From CANQBR01 sp964641395 (GTDB lineage Bacteria > Bacillota > Negativicutes > Acidaminococcales > Acidaminococcaceae), in contig CAZXKQ010000003.1 in NCBI GenBank assembly GCA_964641395.1, forward strand, positions 1 through 64,000: DNA of 64,000 nucleotides. The letters run 5' to 3'. Under the pieces are notes generated by a model. The model was not told the origin of the DNA. It made no database searches and saw only the letters and a program-made list of their open reading frames with translations. Positions 32,418 through 41,432 of the stretch are shown piece after piece; position 1 is the first letter of the stretch, and the number at the start of each line of letters is the position of its first letter. A program made the translations under genes and the position numbers.

Positions 32418-33866
32418 ATGATCAACTGTAGCAAGATGTTGGCCCTGGTGCTGGCGGCCGGCCTTTGGGCAGGGGCTGCCGGCCAGGCAGCAGCAGCCCC
32501 GCCGTCGGCCCAGAACCCGGCTCCGGCCTCGGCGGCTGTGACCAGCCAGGACGAACTGTGGCAGGACTTTGCCGAGGCCTACTTCATCCAGACCGCTGCC
32601 GCCGCCTGCAGCGGGGTCTACTACGGCCAGAAGGCGGTGAGCTTTGACTTTTTGCGGGACAGGGGCTGGCAGGTGCTGGAGCCTATCACCATCAGCGGCA
32701 AGGAGGCCCAGCCCCGCCTGGCCGTGGCCAGCAACTACTTTGCCGACCTGGGCAAACAGATCTACCTGGTGACCTTCCGGGGCAGCATCAGCCGCCGGGA
32801 CTGGGAGCTGGACCTCACCACCCGCCAGGTGGCCTACGGGGGCCACAGCCTGCGGGAGATGGCCCAGGTGGCGGCCCAGGAGGAGGTAGGCAAGGGAGTG
32901 CCGGCCGTCCACGGGGGCTTCAACACCTACGTCCAGACGGTGCTGGACCAGGCCGTCCTGGAAGACAGGCGGACTTGGAAGGGGGTGTTCAAGGAGGCGG
33001 TCAGCAGGGAGGACGGCTACCTCATCCTCTGCGGCCACAGCCTGGGAGGAGCGGCAGCCACCCTCCTAGGCCAGCGCCTCTTGGACCTAGGCTTCCCCCA
33101 AGATAAGCTGGGGGTGGTGACCTTCGGCGCTCCGGCGGTGGCCAACGCCGCCTTTGCCGCCGCCTACGGAGAGCGGCTGAACCTGGTGCGGGTGGTGAAC
33201 AAGCTGGATCCCATACCAGGCAGCCTCCAGACCTTCTTCAGCGGCTTCCGCCAGTTCGGCCGGGAGCGGGAGTACAGGATCAACGCCCAGGAGGCAGACT
33301 ACCAACACCCCATCTCCCTCTACTTTGACCAGGGCATGGTAGGCTTTTACCAGGCGGCGGACCGGGCTGCGGCGGCCAAGCTGCTGCGGCTGCCCCCCCA
33401 GCGGCGGGTGGCCCAGGGCAAGCCGGTGGTGGCAGTGTGGGTGCTGGCGGCGCCCAACCTGGTCAAACGGCCCCTGGGCCCCTACTTGAAGCGTTTCATC
33501 GCCGATGAATACCGGGCGGCCCTGCCCTACTATCTGATCATCCAGGAAGACCTGCCGGAGGATGGCTACCAGCAGCAGGACCTGCTGCAGCGGACCCGGG
33601 AGGCAGGGGCGGACTACGCCCTCATCTGCGGCGTCAACAGCCGGCAGCCCCAGGATGCCAGCTACTGGTACATCAACTTAGAGCAGGCCCTGTTCAGCGC
33701 TAAGGGGGGCCTCATGACCATGGGTAGCTACGGCCGCCGGGTGGGCCAGGAGCTAGGCCAGTTCCAGGCGGCAGGGGAGGCCTTCCTAGAGGCTAGGGCG
33801 GATCTGAAAGAGGCCCTGCCGTACTTAGTGTTTACCCGTCCGGGGCAGGTGGCTATGGATGAATGA
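32418..33866 (+). CDS. Exported class 3 lipase-like protein
   Basis: A 482-residue protein with an N-terminal signal peptide (hydrophobic core LALVLAAGLWAGAAG, then AQAAAAPP). The lipase_3 alpha/beta hydrolase domain follows: GTFRGS-like VTFRGSIS oxyanion region, nucleophile GHSLGGAAA, Asp in NKLDPIPG and His in YQHPIS, completing a Ser-Asp-His triad. Residues after about 335 form an extra domain of about 145 residues that I do not recognise. In a diderm host it would act in the periplasm or at the outer membrane. Its stop overlaps the UDG start by eight bases. Confidence 0.83.
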   Translation: MINCSKMLALVLAAGLWAGAAGQAAAAPPSAQNPAPASAAVTSQDELWQDFAEAYFIQTAAAACSGVYYGQKAVSFDFLRDRGWQVLEPITISGKEAQPRLAVASNYFADLGKQIYLVTFRGSISRRDWELDLTTRQVAYGGHSLREMAQVAAQEEVGKGVPAVHGGFNTYVQTVLDQAVLEDRRTWKGVFKEAVSREDGYLILCGHSLGGAAATLLGQRLLDLGFPQDKLGVVTFGAPAVANAAFAAAYGERLNLVRVVNKLDPIPGSLQTFFSGFRQFGREREYRINAQEADYQHPISLYFDQGMVGFYQAADRAAAAKLLRLPPQRRVAQGKPVVAVWVLAAPNLVKRPLGPYLKRFIADEYRAALPYYLIIQEDLPEDGYQQQDLLQRTREAGADYALICGVNSRQPQDASYWYINLEQALFSAKGGLMTMGSYGRRVGQELGQFQAAGEAFLEARADLKEALPYLVFTRPGQVAMDE

Positions 33867-34521
33867 AGAAGAGAAGAAGGCCGCCCTGGCGGCCCTAGAG
33901 GTAGAGCTGGGCCAGTGCCAGGCCTGCCCCCTGCGGCAGGACTGCATCGCCCCGGTGGGGGGCTACGGCAGCTTGGCCAGCCCCCTGGTCCTGGTAGGGG
34001 AAGGGCCGGGAGGGGTGGAGGATGAGTGGGGTTGCCCCCTGATCGGCCCCTCCGGCCAGTTACTGGACAAGGCCCTCTGGGCGGTGGGCATCACCCGGGA
34101 CAGGGTGTACACCACCAACGTCATCAAGTGCCGGCCTAAGAACAACCGCACCCCCGACGTGGAGGAGGCGGACTTTTGCGCCCGCCGCTTCCTGGAGCGG
34201 GAATTGGCCCTGCTACAGCCCAGGGTGGTGGTAGCCCTGGGCAGCGTAGCCCTCCACTACCTAGGAGGCAGCGATCTGCGCATCCGCCGGGACAGGGGCC
34301 AGTGGTTCTTCAGTTCTACGGGCCTGCCCTGCCTGGCCACCTACCATCCGGCCTACCTGCTGCGCTTGAGCGGCAAGGCCCTGGTAGAGGCTAAGTGGGC
34401 GGTGTTCCACGATCTCCAGGCGGCCCTGGCCAAGGTCCAGGAGGCAGAGCCGGGCTACGTCTTCAAGGGGCCGGCCAAGGTGGATCTGTTCAGCCTCTGC
34501 CAGCGGCGGCAGCGGGGTTAG
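33859..34521 (+). CDS. Type-4 uracil-DNA glycosylase
   Basis: A 220-residue family 4 UDG that removes uracil from DNA. Cluster cysteines are C20 and C23 (CQAC) plus those in IKCRPK and DFCARRFL. The active-site GEGPG and the C-terminal TYHPAYLLR are present. Thermophiles and many Firmicutes use this 4Fe-4S form. Overlap with the lipase gene suggests one transcript, though the functions are unrelated. Confidence 0.93.
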   Translation: MNEEEKKAALAALEVELGQCQACPLRQDCIAPVGGYGSLASPLVLVGEGPGGVEDEWGCPLIGPSGQLLDKALWAVGITRDRVYTTNVIKCRPKNNRTPDVEEADFCARRFLERELALLQPRVVVALGSVALHYLGGSDLRIRRDRGQWFFSSTGLPCLATYHPAYLLRLSGKALVEAKWAVFHDLQAALAKVQEAEPGYVFKGPAKVDLFSLCQRRQRG

Positions 34522-34536
34522 TCCAGAAAAAATTCC

Positions 34537-34567
34537 TTGACCTAGACCTAGGCTTAACGCCTATAAT
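34537..34567 (+). promoter_or_regulatory. Probable promoter of the metallophosphoesterase gene
   Basis: TTGACC at 34537-34542 and TATAAT at 34562-34567. The 19-base spacer is longer than ideal. Confidence 0.5.
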
Positions 34568-34657
34568 TACTAGCAGGAACAGCAAGAGGCCGCCGGGCCT
34601 GGGAGGGTGGGCTTGCCGATGCCAAGGGGAGACCGCCGGATTAAGGAGCTGCATCAG

Positions 34658-35755
34658 ATGCGGGTAATATACTTTATTTTGCCAGTGACGCTTATCTTGG
34701 GCACTATAGGCTATCTCTACCTGCGCCTGGCCCTCCCCTGCAACTTTACCAAGGGCCCCCTCTTCGCCCTGCTCTTTTTCCTGCTGGCGGCTAACAACGT
34801 AGGCGCCCGCCTGCTGCCCCCCGGCTGTCCCGCCCTGCTGATGCAGCTGTCCGGCTTCCTCAGCGGCCTGTGGATCGCCTTTATGTACTACTTCCTCTGG
34901 GCCGGGCTGCTCCAGCTCCTCCTCTACCTGGTGATGAAGCTCAGCGGCTCAGCCTGGCCCCTGGGCCGGCTGGCCTGCTACGTCACCGCCTTCATCGCCT
35001 GCTTCATCTGCTTCGGCCTCTACCGGGCCTTCAGCCCTGAGCTGCGCCAGGAGGAGGTGGAGACAGGGAAGCTGGCCAAGGGGGAGGGCTACAGGATAGT
35101 GCTCCTCAGCGACCTCCACCTAGGCCAGATCAACGGCCGCTCCTACAGCGAAAAGCTGGTGGCCCGGGTCAACCAGCTGCAGCCGGACCTGATCCTCATC
35201 GCCGGGGACATCCTGGACGAGATGCAGCACTACGTGGACAAGGAGGGGGGCCTGGCCCCCCTGGCCCAGCTCCAGGCTCCTAAGGGGGTCTACATGGCCT
35301 ACGGCAACCACGACTACATAGACAGGCCCGCCCTCTGGCAGCAGCGGCTAGAGGCTGTGGGCATCCATGTGCTGCGCAACAGCTCCGCCCTGGTGGACGG
35401 CAGGCTGAAGCTCACCGGCATAGAGGACTACAGCTTCTACCGGGGGACGGAGGCCTTCGCCGCCCTAGCCAGGGGCAACGAGGCCTACTACAGCATCGTG
35501 CTGGATCACCAGCCCCGCCGCTTCGCCGCCGCCAGCGCCGCCGGCTACGACCTCTACCTGGCCGGCCACACCCATACCGGCCAGCTCTTCCCTAACCGCC
35601 AGGTCACTAAGCGGCTGTACTGGCTGGACTACGGCCGGGCCCAGTGGCAGGACCTCACCGCCATCACCAGCAATGGCTACGGCTTCTGGGGGCCGCCGGT
35701 ACGGACGGAGGTAGCCCCGGAATACGTGCTCATCAACCTGCGGGGGACGGGTTGA
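34658..35755 (+). CDS. Membrane-bound metallophosphoesterase
   Basis: A 365-residue protein from the ATG at 34658 with AAGGAG nine bases upstream; an in-frame ATG at 34607 would put a charged stretch before the first membrane segment. Four hydrophobic segments in the first 130 residues are followed by a calcineurin-like domain: DLHLG, GDILDE, YGNHDY and GHTHTGQ, all metal-binding blocks. Resembles the YkuE/YaeI-type phosphoesterases, some of which act on lipid A precursors or phospholipids. Substrate not shown by the sequence. Confidence 0.88.
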   Translation: MRVIYFILPVTLILGTIGYLYLRLALPCNFTKGPLFALLFFLLAANNVGARLLPPGCPALLMQLSGFLSGLWIAFMYYFLWAGLLQLLLYLVMKLSGSAWPLGRLACYVTAFIACFICFGLYRAFSPELRQEEVETGKLAKGEGYRIVLLSDLHLGQINGRSYSEKLVARVNQLQPDLILIAGDILDEMQHYVDKEGGLAPLAQLQAPKGVYMAYGNHDYIDRPALWQQRLEAVGIHVLRNSSALVDGRLKLTGIEDYSFYRGTEAFAALARGNEAYYSIVLDHQPRRFAAASAAGYDLYLAGHTHTGQLFPNRQVTKRLYWLDYGRAQWQDLTAITSNGYGFWGPPVRTEVAPEYVLINLRGTG

Positions 35756-35788
35756 GCCCCCAGACCGGTTTTTCTCCAGCCCTGCCCC

Positions 35789-35817
35789 TTGCGGCCAGGG
35801 CTCTTTTCGTGTACAAT
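35789..35817 (+). promoter_or_regulatory. Promoter of the 131-residue unknown gene
   Basis: TTGCGG at 35789-35794, 17-base spacer, TACAAT at 35812-35817. Confidence 0.68.
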
Positions 35818-35857
35818 GAAATGAGGAGACTTAGGATTGAACTGAGGAGGTCTTACT

Positions 35858-36253
35858 ATGGGGCAGCCGGCTTACCCCCGGCCCACCAGGCTGGGCTACG
35901 TGGCCTCTCCCTGGGAGCCGGATGAGAACGGGGTGCTGGACGTGGGCTACGCCCTAGGCAGGCTCAGCGACGGCCGGCCCTATAGGCTGGAGTGCTGGCG
36001 GATGGACGAGATGCTGATGGCCACCATCATGTTCTCCAGCCTCTACCTGGAGGGCTACTGCCGCCGGGACATGCCCCTCCTCTTGGAACTGGAGGGTATA
36101 GTGAGCTTCGACACTGGTAAGGGCCGGCCCCGGCTGCAGGCGGCCCAGACCAGGGATGACGCCGGCCAGGCCATGTGGGCCCTGAACGTGCAGCTGGCGG
36201 CAGGGCAGACAGGCTACGCCAGGGTGACGGTGCCCCTGCAGCGCTACAGATAG
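35858..36253 (+). CDS. Unknown cytoplasmic protein, 131 residues
   Basis: I do not recognise this protein. It has no signal or membrane segment. Features are GYVASPWEPDENGVLDVGYALG near the start and a predicted mix of strands and one central helix (MDEMLMATIMFSSLYL). AGGAGG lies upstream and a promoter fits. YccF follows after 19 bases, so the two may be co-transcribed. Confidence 0.72.
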   Translation: MGQPAYPRPTRLGYVASPWEPDENGVLDVGYALGRLSDGRPYRLECWRMDEMLMATIMFSSLYLEGYCRRDMPLLLELEGIVSFDTGKGRPRLQAAQTRDDAGQAMWALNVQLAAGQTGYARVTVPLQRYR

Positions 36254-36272
36254 TCATAGGAGGTAGGGAAGA

Positions 36273-36644
36273 ATGAGTTTGATCGGCAATATAATCTGGT
36301 TCGTGTTCGGCGGGGCTCTAGCCGGCCTGATCTGGTTCCTGGTAGGCCTGCTGTGGTGCATCACCTTCATCGGCATACCGGTGGGCCTGCAGTGTTTTAA
36401 AATAGGCTGCCTGAGCTTCTTCCCCTTCGGCAAGGAGGTCCGCCCCGGGGGCGGAGCCGGCTCCCTCCTCCTCAACATCTTATGGATCATCTTCGGCGGG
36501 GCGGAGCTGGCCCTGACCCATGCAGGCTTCGGCCTCCTCCTCTGCGTCACCATCATCGGCATCCCCTTCGGCCTGCAGCACTTTAAGCTGGCTATGCTGG
36601 CCCTGCTGCCCTTCGGGGCCCAGGTGGTGGCTGGGGAAGAGTGA
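36273..36644 (+). CDS. YccF domain membrane protein
   Basis: A 123-residue protein with two copies of the YccF (DUF307) pattern: GNIIWFVFGG...ITFIGIPVGLQCFKI and LLNILWIIFGG...VTIIGIPFGLQHFKL. Four membrane segments in all. Function of the family is unknown. Confidence 0.9.
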   Translation: MSLIGNIIWFVFGGALAGLIWFLVGLLWCITFIGIPVGLQCFKIGCLSFFPFGKEVRPGGGAGSLLLNILWIIFGGAELALTHAGFGLLLCVTIIGIPFGLQHFKLAMLALLPFGAQVVAGEE

Positions 36645-36720
36645 AGGGCTTAGTCAGGCCTAAGGGACGGGAGCTGTCAGAAGCAGAGGGTTCCGGAGAG
36701 GGAAGGACGAGGGTGCCGGC

Positions 36721-37620
36721 ATGGTAAAGAGTATGACGGGCTTCGGCAGAGGAGCCTACGAAGACGGGGTTTTTAGCTGTACAGTGGAGATGAAGACGGT
36801 GAACCACCGCTACAACGAGGTGGCCATCCGCCTGCCCCGGCTGCTCAACCCCCTGGAAGACCGGCTGCGGAAGCTCATCCTCAGCTGCCTGAGCCGGGGG
36901 CGGGTGGACGTCTATGTTACCGCCGCCAGCACTGGCGGCGCCCAGGGCCGCTTGAAGGTGGACAGGGGGCTGGCCGCAGCCTACCACCAGGCCCTGGAGG
37001 AGATAGGCCAGGCCATCGGCTGCCCGGAGGCCCCTCTCAACCTGGCTGCGGAGCTGCTCCACATCGCCCGCTGTCCCGAGGTGATCACCGTCCAAGAACA
37101 GGCCCCCGACCTAGAGGAGCTGTGGCCTAAGCTGCAAGAGGCGGCCCGGCAGGCTCTGGAGCAGCTCACCGCCATGCGCAGCGCAGAGGGGGGGCACATC
37201 GCCCAGGATCTGCTGCAGCGGGCCGACCTGATCGCCGCCAAGCTGGCCCTGGTGGAGGCCAGGGCGCCCCAGCTGGTGGCGGAGTACCAGGAGCGGCTGC
37301 GGGAGCGGCTCACCGCCCTGCTGGCGGACAGCAAGGTGCAGGTGGAGCCGGAGCGGCTGCTGCAGGAAGCGGCCCTCTTCGCCGACCGGAGCAATATCAC
37401 CGAGGAAATCGTGCGGCTCCAGAGCCACCTTAAGCAGTTCAAGGCTACCTTAGGCCAGGAGCAGCCGGTGGGCCGCAAGCTGGACTTCCTGGTGCAAGAA
37501 TTCAATAGGGAGGCCAACACCATCGGCTCCAAGGCCAACGATTATCAGCTGGCCCAGCTGGTGGTGGAGATCAAGGCTGAAATAGAAAAAATTAGGGAGC
37601 AGATTCAAAACCTAGAGTAA
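36721..37620 (+). CDS. YicC family endoribonuclease
   Basis: A 299-residue YicC/YloC protein, starting with the family signature VKSMTGFGRG and ending with KANDYQLAQLVVEIKAEIEKIREQIQN. Family members degrade certain small RNAs as hexamers. It heads yicC-remA-gmk-rpoZ-coaBC, a standard Firmicute order. Confidence 0.93.
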   Translation: MVKSMTGFGRGAYEDGVFSCTVEMKTVNHRYNEVAIRLPRLLNPLEDRLRKLILSCLSRGRVDVYVTAASTGGAQGRLKVDRGLAAAYHQALEEIGQAIGCPEAPLNLAAELLHIARCPEVITVQEQAPDLEELWPKLQEAARQALEQLTAMRSAEGGHIAQDLLQRADLIAAKLALVEARAPQLVAEYQERLRERLTALLADSKVQVEPERLLQEAALFADRSNITEEIVRLQSHLKQFKATLGQEQPVGRKLDFLVQEFNREANTIGSKANDYQLAQLVVEIKAEIEKIREQIQNLE

Positions 37621-37630
37621 GGAGGGCGCT

Positions 37631-37894
37631 ATGGCTATCAAGCTCATCAACATCGGCTTCGGCAACATCGTCGCCGCCAACCGTATTATCTCCATCATCA
37701 GCCCCGAATCGGCTCCTATCAAGCGGATCATCCAGGAGGCCAGGGAGAAGGGCCTCCTGATCGATGCCACCTACGGCCGCCGCACCCGGGCGGTCATCGT
37801 CACCGACAGCGGCCACATCATCCTCAGCTCCGTACAGCCGGAGACGGTGGCCAACCGTCTAGGGACGGACGAGGAAGAGGAGGAAGAGGAATAA
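37631..37894 (+). CDS. remA: RemA/DUF370 regulatory protein
   Basis: An 87-residue RemA-like DNA-binding protein. KLINIGFGNIVAANRIISIISPESAPIKR and TYGRRTRAVIVTDSGHIILSS are conserved. In Bacillus, RemA rings activate matrix and osmoprotection genes. The last residues are a Glu-rich tail. Overlaps gmk by one base. Confidence 0.93.
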   Translation: MAIKLINIGFGNIVAANRIISIISPESAPIKRIIQEAREKGLLIDATYGRRTRAVIVTDSGHIILSSVQPETVANRLGTDEEEEEEE

Positions 37895-38517
37895 TGGCTG
37901 ACAAGCTGCCCCAGGGCCTGCTCTTGGTAGTATCAGGGCCCAGCGGGGCTGGCAAGGGCACTATCTGTGAGCTGCTGAGGAAGCAGCTCCCCGGCCTGGG
38001 TTATTCGGTATCCGTCACCACCAGGGCCCCCCGGCCGGGGGAGGTGGACGGAGTGGACTACTTCTTCAAAAGCGTGGCCGAGGCCCAGGCCATGATCGCC
38101 CACCAGGAGCTGTTGGAGTACGCCCAGGTCTACGGCAACTACTACGGCACCCCCCGCCGCTTCGTGGAGCAGCAGCTCCAGGCGGGGAAGGACGTGCTCC
38201 TGGAGATAGACATCCAAGGGGCCCTGCAGGTGAAGGAGCACTACCCGGAGGGGGTCTTCGTCTTCATCGTCCCCCCCAGCCTGGATGAACTGTCCAAGCG
38301 CATCTACAAGCGGGGCACCGACAGCCTGGAGGTGATCCGGCGGCGTCTGGCGGGGGCGGCCACGGAGCTGGGCTACGCCCGGAAGTACGATTATCTCATC
38401 GTCAACGATGTAGCAGAGAAGGCGGCGGCCAAGGTGCTGACCATCATGGCGGCAGAGCGCTACAAGGTGTCCCGCACCTACTTCATCGTAGACGAACTTT
38501 GTCAGCATAAGGACTAG
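37894..38517 (+). CDS. gmk: Guanylate kinase
   Basis: A 207-residue GMP kinase. P-loop SGPSGAGKGT near residue 15, TTRAPRPGEVDGVDYFF and the EYAQVYGNYYGTP segment that binds GMP. Overlaps remA. Confidence 0.96.
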   Translation: MADKLPQGLLLVVSGPSGAGKGTICELLRKQLPGLGYSVSVTTRAPRPGEVDGVDYFFKSVAEAQAMIAHQELLEYAQVYGNYYGTPRRFVEQQLQAGKDVLLEIDIQGALQVKEHYPEGVFVFIVPPSLDELSKRIYKRGTDSLEVIRRRLAGAATELGYARKYDYLIVNDVAEKAAAKVLTIMAAERYKVSRTYFIVDELCQHKD

Positions 38518-38531
38518 GGGAGGCCTGTATC

Positions 38532-38723
38532 ATGTCCATGGTAGATCCATCCATCGATTATTTGGCAGAAAAAGTAGACAGCAAGTACACCTTGGTGATC
38601 CTGGCCGCCAAACGGGCCAGGGAGCTGACCAAGCCGGGCCAGAACCCTAAGGAGAGGGAGGTAAGCACCGCCCTAAGGGAGATAGCCCAGGACGAGATCA
38701 GCTTCGAAAGGGAGAGGGACTAG
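38532..38723 (+). CDS. rpoZ: RNA polymerase omega subunit
   Basis: A 63-residue omega subunit with KYTLVILAAKRARELT, the segment that clasps the beta' C-terminus, and TALREIAQDEI. Position after gmk is standard. Confidence 0.93.
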   Translation: MSMVDPSIDYLAEKVDSKYTLVILAAKRARELTKPGQNPKEREVSTALREIAQDEISFERERD

Positions 38724-38744
38724 GCGGGGCCTAGGAGGAAAGCC

Positions 38745-39953
38745 ATGCTGCAAGGCAAGAAGATAGTGCTGGGAGTGACGGGAGGCATCGCCGTCTACAA
38801 GGCGGTGGACCTGGTGAGCAGGCTGCGGAAGGCTGGCTGCCAGGTGAAGGTGGTCATGACTCGTCACGCCTGTGAGTTCGTCACCCCCCTCACCTTTAAG
38901 GAGCTCAGCGGCAACAAGGTGGCCGTGTCCATGTGGGAGGCCAATGCGGAGTACAACATCGAGCACATCGCCCTGGCCAACTGGGCGGATCTGTTCCTGG
39001 TGGCTCCGGCTACCGCCAACATCCTGGCCAAGCTCAGCTACGGCCTGGCGGACGACCTGCTGAGCACCACCCTGCTGGCCAGCCCTGCTCCCATCCTGGT
39101 CTGCCCGGCCATGAACAGCAATATGTACCTGAACCCGGTGACCCAGGAGAACCTGGCCAGGCTCCAGGCCCGAGGGGTGGCCGTGCTGCCTCCGGCGGTG
39201 GGCCAGCTGGCCTGCGGCAGCTCCGGCCCAGGGCGGCTGCCGGAACCGGCGGAGATCGTGGCGGCGGTGAGGGCCTTCTTCGCCAAAAGGGAAGGCGCCC
39301 TCCGCTCCTTGAAGCTGCTGGTCACCGCCGCCGGCACCAGGGAGCCTATCGATCCAGTGCGCTACCTAGGCAACAGGTCCAGCGGCAAGATGGGTTACGC
39401 AGTGGCCCAGGAGGCTGCGGAGCAGGGGGCGGAGGTGTTGTTGATCTCCGGGCCCAGCGCCCTGCCCGCCCCGGCCAACGTCCGGCTGCAGCAGGTGGAG
39501 ACCACCCAGGAGATGCTGGAAGCCTGCCTGGCCGCCTACGACCAGGCCGACATAGTGATCAAGGCTGCCGCCGTGGCCGACTTCAGGCCCCGGGAGGTGG
39601 CGGCCCAGAAGATCAAGAAGCAGGGTGAGGGGGGCCTGACCCTGGTGTTGGAGAAGAATCCCGACATCCTGGCGGAACTGGGCCGGCGGAAGCAGCGGCA
39701 GGTGCTGATAGGCTTCGCCGCCGAAACCCAGAACCTGCTGGCCTACGCCCGGGAGAAGCTGCAGAAGAAGAACCTGGACCTGATCGTGGCCAACGATGTG
39801 ACGGCGGCAGGGGCCGGCTTCAACAGCGACACCAACATTGTAAAATTCCTCTACCCGGACGGCAGGGTGGAGAGCTTGGAGAAGATGGCTAAGACAGAGG
39901 TGGCCCGACGGCTGTTAGCCGCCGCCCTAGCCCTCAAGCAGGCTAAATGCTAG
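38745..39953 (+). CDS. coaBC: Phosphopantothenoylcysteine decarboxylase/synthase
   Basis: A 402-residue bifunctional coenzyme A enzyme. The N-terminal CoaC flavoprotein has GVTGGIAVYKA, the catalytic His in IEHIALANWAD, PAMNSNMY and ACGSSGPGRL. The CoaB half begins near residue 185 with TAAGTREPIDPVRYLGNRSSGKMG and carries KAAAVADF. Its last codons overlap the next gene (ATGCTAG). Confidence 0.96.
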   Translation: MLQGKKIVLGVTGGIAVYKAVDLVSRLRKAGCQVKVVMTRHACEFVTPLTFKELSGNKVAVSMWEANAEYNIEHIALANWADLFLVAPATANILAKLSYGLADDLLSTTLLASPAPILVCPAMNSNMYLNPVTQENLARLQARGVAVLPPAVGQLACGSSGPGRLPEPAEIVAAVRAFFAKREGALRSLKLLVTAAGTREPIDPVRYLGNRSSGKMGYAVAQEAAEQGAEVLLISGPSALPAPANVRLQQVETTQEMLEACLAAYDQADIVIKAAAVADFRPREVAAQKIKKQGEGGLTLVLEKNPDILAELGRRKQRQVLIGFAAETQNLLAYAREKLQKKNLDLIVANDVTAAGAGFNSDTNIVKFLYPDGRVESLEKMAKTEVARRLLAAALALKQAKC

Positions 39954-41185
39954 CAGAGGGGAGCCTAGCCGCTCGCCGCGCCCTAAAAAAATACTACGGT
40001 TACGACGCATTCAGACCAGGCCAGGAAGAGATCATAAACGGCATCCTGGCAGGCAGGCCTATCTTGGCGGTGCTGCCTACCGGAGCCGGCAAGAGCGTCT
40101 GCTTCCAGGTGCCTGGTCTTTTGCTGCCCCATCTGACCCTGGTCATCTCCCCCCTCCTCTCCCTGATGAAGGACCAGGCGGAGCACCTGGCGGCCAGGGG
40201 CATAGGGGCGGCCTTCCTAGGCAGCCATCTCAGCCGTTCCCAGCAGGGCCAGGTGCTGGCCCGGGCCAGGGCGGGGGAGACGAAGTTCCTCTACCTAGTG
40301 CCGGAGCGGCTGGCCCAGAAGGACTTTCGCAGTTTTGCCGCCCAGGTGCCCATCTCCCTGGTGGCGGTGGATGAGGCCCACTGCGTCAGCCAGTGGGGGC
40401 CCTCCTTCCGCCCTTCCTACTATCAGATCCCCCTCTTCCTAGAGGGCCTGGCCCGGCGGCCCCGGCTCTGCGCCTTCACCGCCTCTGCCACCCTCCGGGT
40501 GCGGCAGGACATCATCCAGCGGCTGGCCATGGAGGGGGCCCAGGTGCTGGTGGGAGGCTTCGACAGGCCCAACCTCTTCCTCGGGGTGAAGAAGACGGCT
40601 AACAAGCCCCGGGCCCTGCTGGACTTCCTCCGCCGCCATCGGGGGGAGGGGGGCATCGTCTACTGCGCCACCCGGCTGTTGGTGGAGGAGGTGAGCCGCC
40701 TTTTGCAGCGGCAGGGCTTCCCCGCCCTCCGCTACCACGGTGGCCTCACCCCCCAGGAGCGGCGCTACAACCAGGACTGCTTCGTCAGGGAGCCGGCCCC
40801 CCTGATGGTGGCCACCAACGCCTTCGGCATGGGCATCGACAAGGGGGAGGTGCGCTTCGTCCTCCACTACAACATGCCTAAGGATCTAGAGGCCTACTAC
40901 CAGGAGGCAGGCCGGGCGGGACGGGACGGCCAGGCGGCGGAGTGCCTCCTCCTCTTCAATGAGGAGGACGTGAGGATCAACCAGTACCTGATCGCCCACG
41001 GGGGCTCCAGCCCGGCCCTGCAGGCCTTGGAGGGGGAGCTGCTGGCCCAGATGCAGGGCTACTGTGCCGCCAAGGGCTGCCTGCGCCACTACCTGCTGGC
41101 CTATTTCGGCCAGGACAGCCCGGCCAGCTGCGCCTCCTGCAGCAACTGCCACCGCCCCAGCCTTTGGGCCCGGCTCTTTAGTTAG
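39947..41185 (+). CDS. Short RecQ-type DNA helicase
   Basis: A 412-residue RecQ-family helicase. Motif I LPTGAGKS, DEAHCVSQWG, FDRPNLF, NAFGMGIDKGEVRFVLHYNMP and QEAGRAGRDG are intact. It ends at the zinc-binding segment (CLRHYLLAYFGQ...CASCSNC) and lacks the winged-helix and HRDC domains of full RecQ. The motif II loop reads WGPSFRPSY where WGHDFRPSY is typical. It sits directly after coaBC, where priA is common. Probably an active helicase with altered substrate preference. Confidence 0.9.
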   Translation: MLAEGSLAARRALKKYYGYDAFRPGQEEIINGILAGRPILAVLPTGAGKSVCFQVPGLLLPHLTLVISPLLSLMKDQAEHLAARGIGAAFLGSHLSRSQQGQVLARARAGETKFLYLVPERLAQKDFRSFAAQVPISLVAVDEAHCVSQWGPSFRPSYYQIPLFLEGLARRPRLCAFTASATLRVRQDIIQRLAMEGAQVLVGGFDRPNLFLGVKKTANKPRALLDFLRRHRGEGGIVYCATRLLVEEVSRLLQRQGFPALRYHGGLTPQERRYNQDCFVREPAPLMVATNAFGMGIDKGEVRFVLHYNMPKDLEAYYQEAGRAGRDGQAAECLLLFNEEDVRINQYLIAHGGSSPALQALEGELLAQMQGYCAAKGCLRHYLLAYFGQDSPASCASCSNCHRPSLWARLFS

Positions 41186-41210
41186 CTTTAGCTAGTCTAA
41201 TAGCAACCCG

Positions 41211-41247
41211 GCAGGCAGAGGGAAGGTCTCTGCCTGCTATATTTTTA
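41211..41247 (+). terminator. Terminator after the recQ-like gene
   Basis: 10-bp stem GCAGGCAGAG/CTCTGCCTGC with a 7-base loop, then TATATTTTT. Confidence 0.82.
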
Positions 41248-41432
41248 CCAGGTCGGCCTTCCCTCTTCCGGCCAAGGCTTGGGCATATGGCTAAAAAATA
41301 CTTCTTCTTCTTTTTTTATATTTCTAGGCAGGAAGGCTCTTTTTGTGTTATAATAATATGTAAATTTTTTGTGTCAAATACCTGCTCTGGCCGGCCCCTT
41401 ACCAGCCTGCCGGCGGCAGGGGAGGAAGGGCC

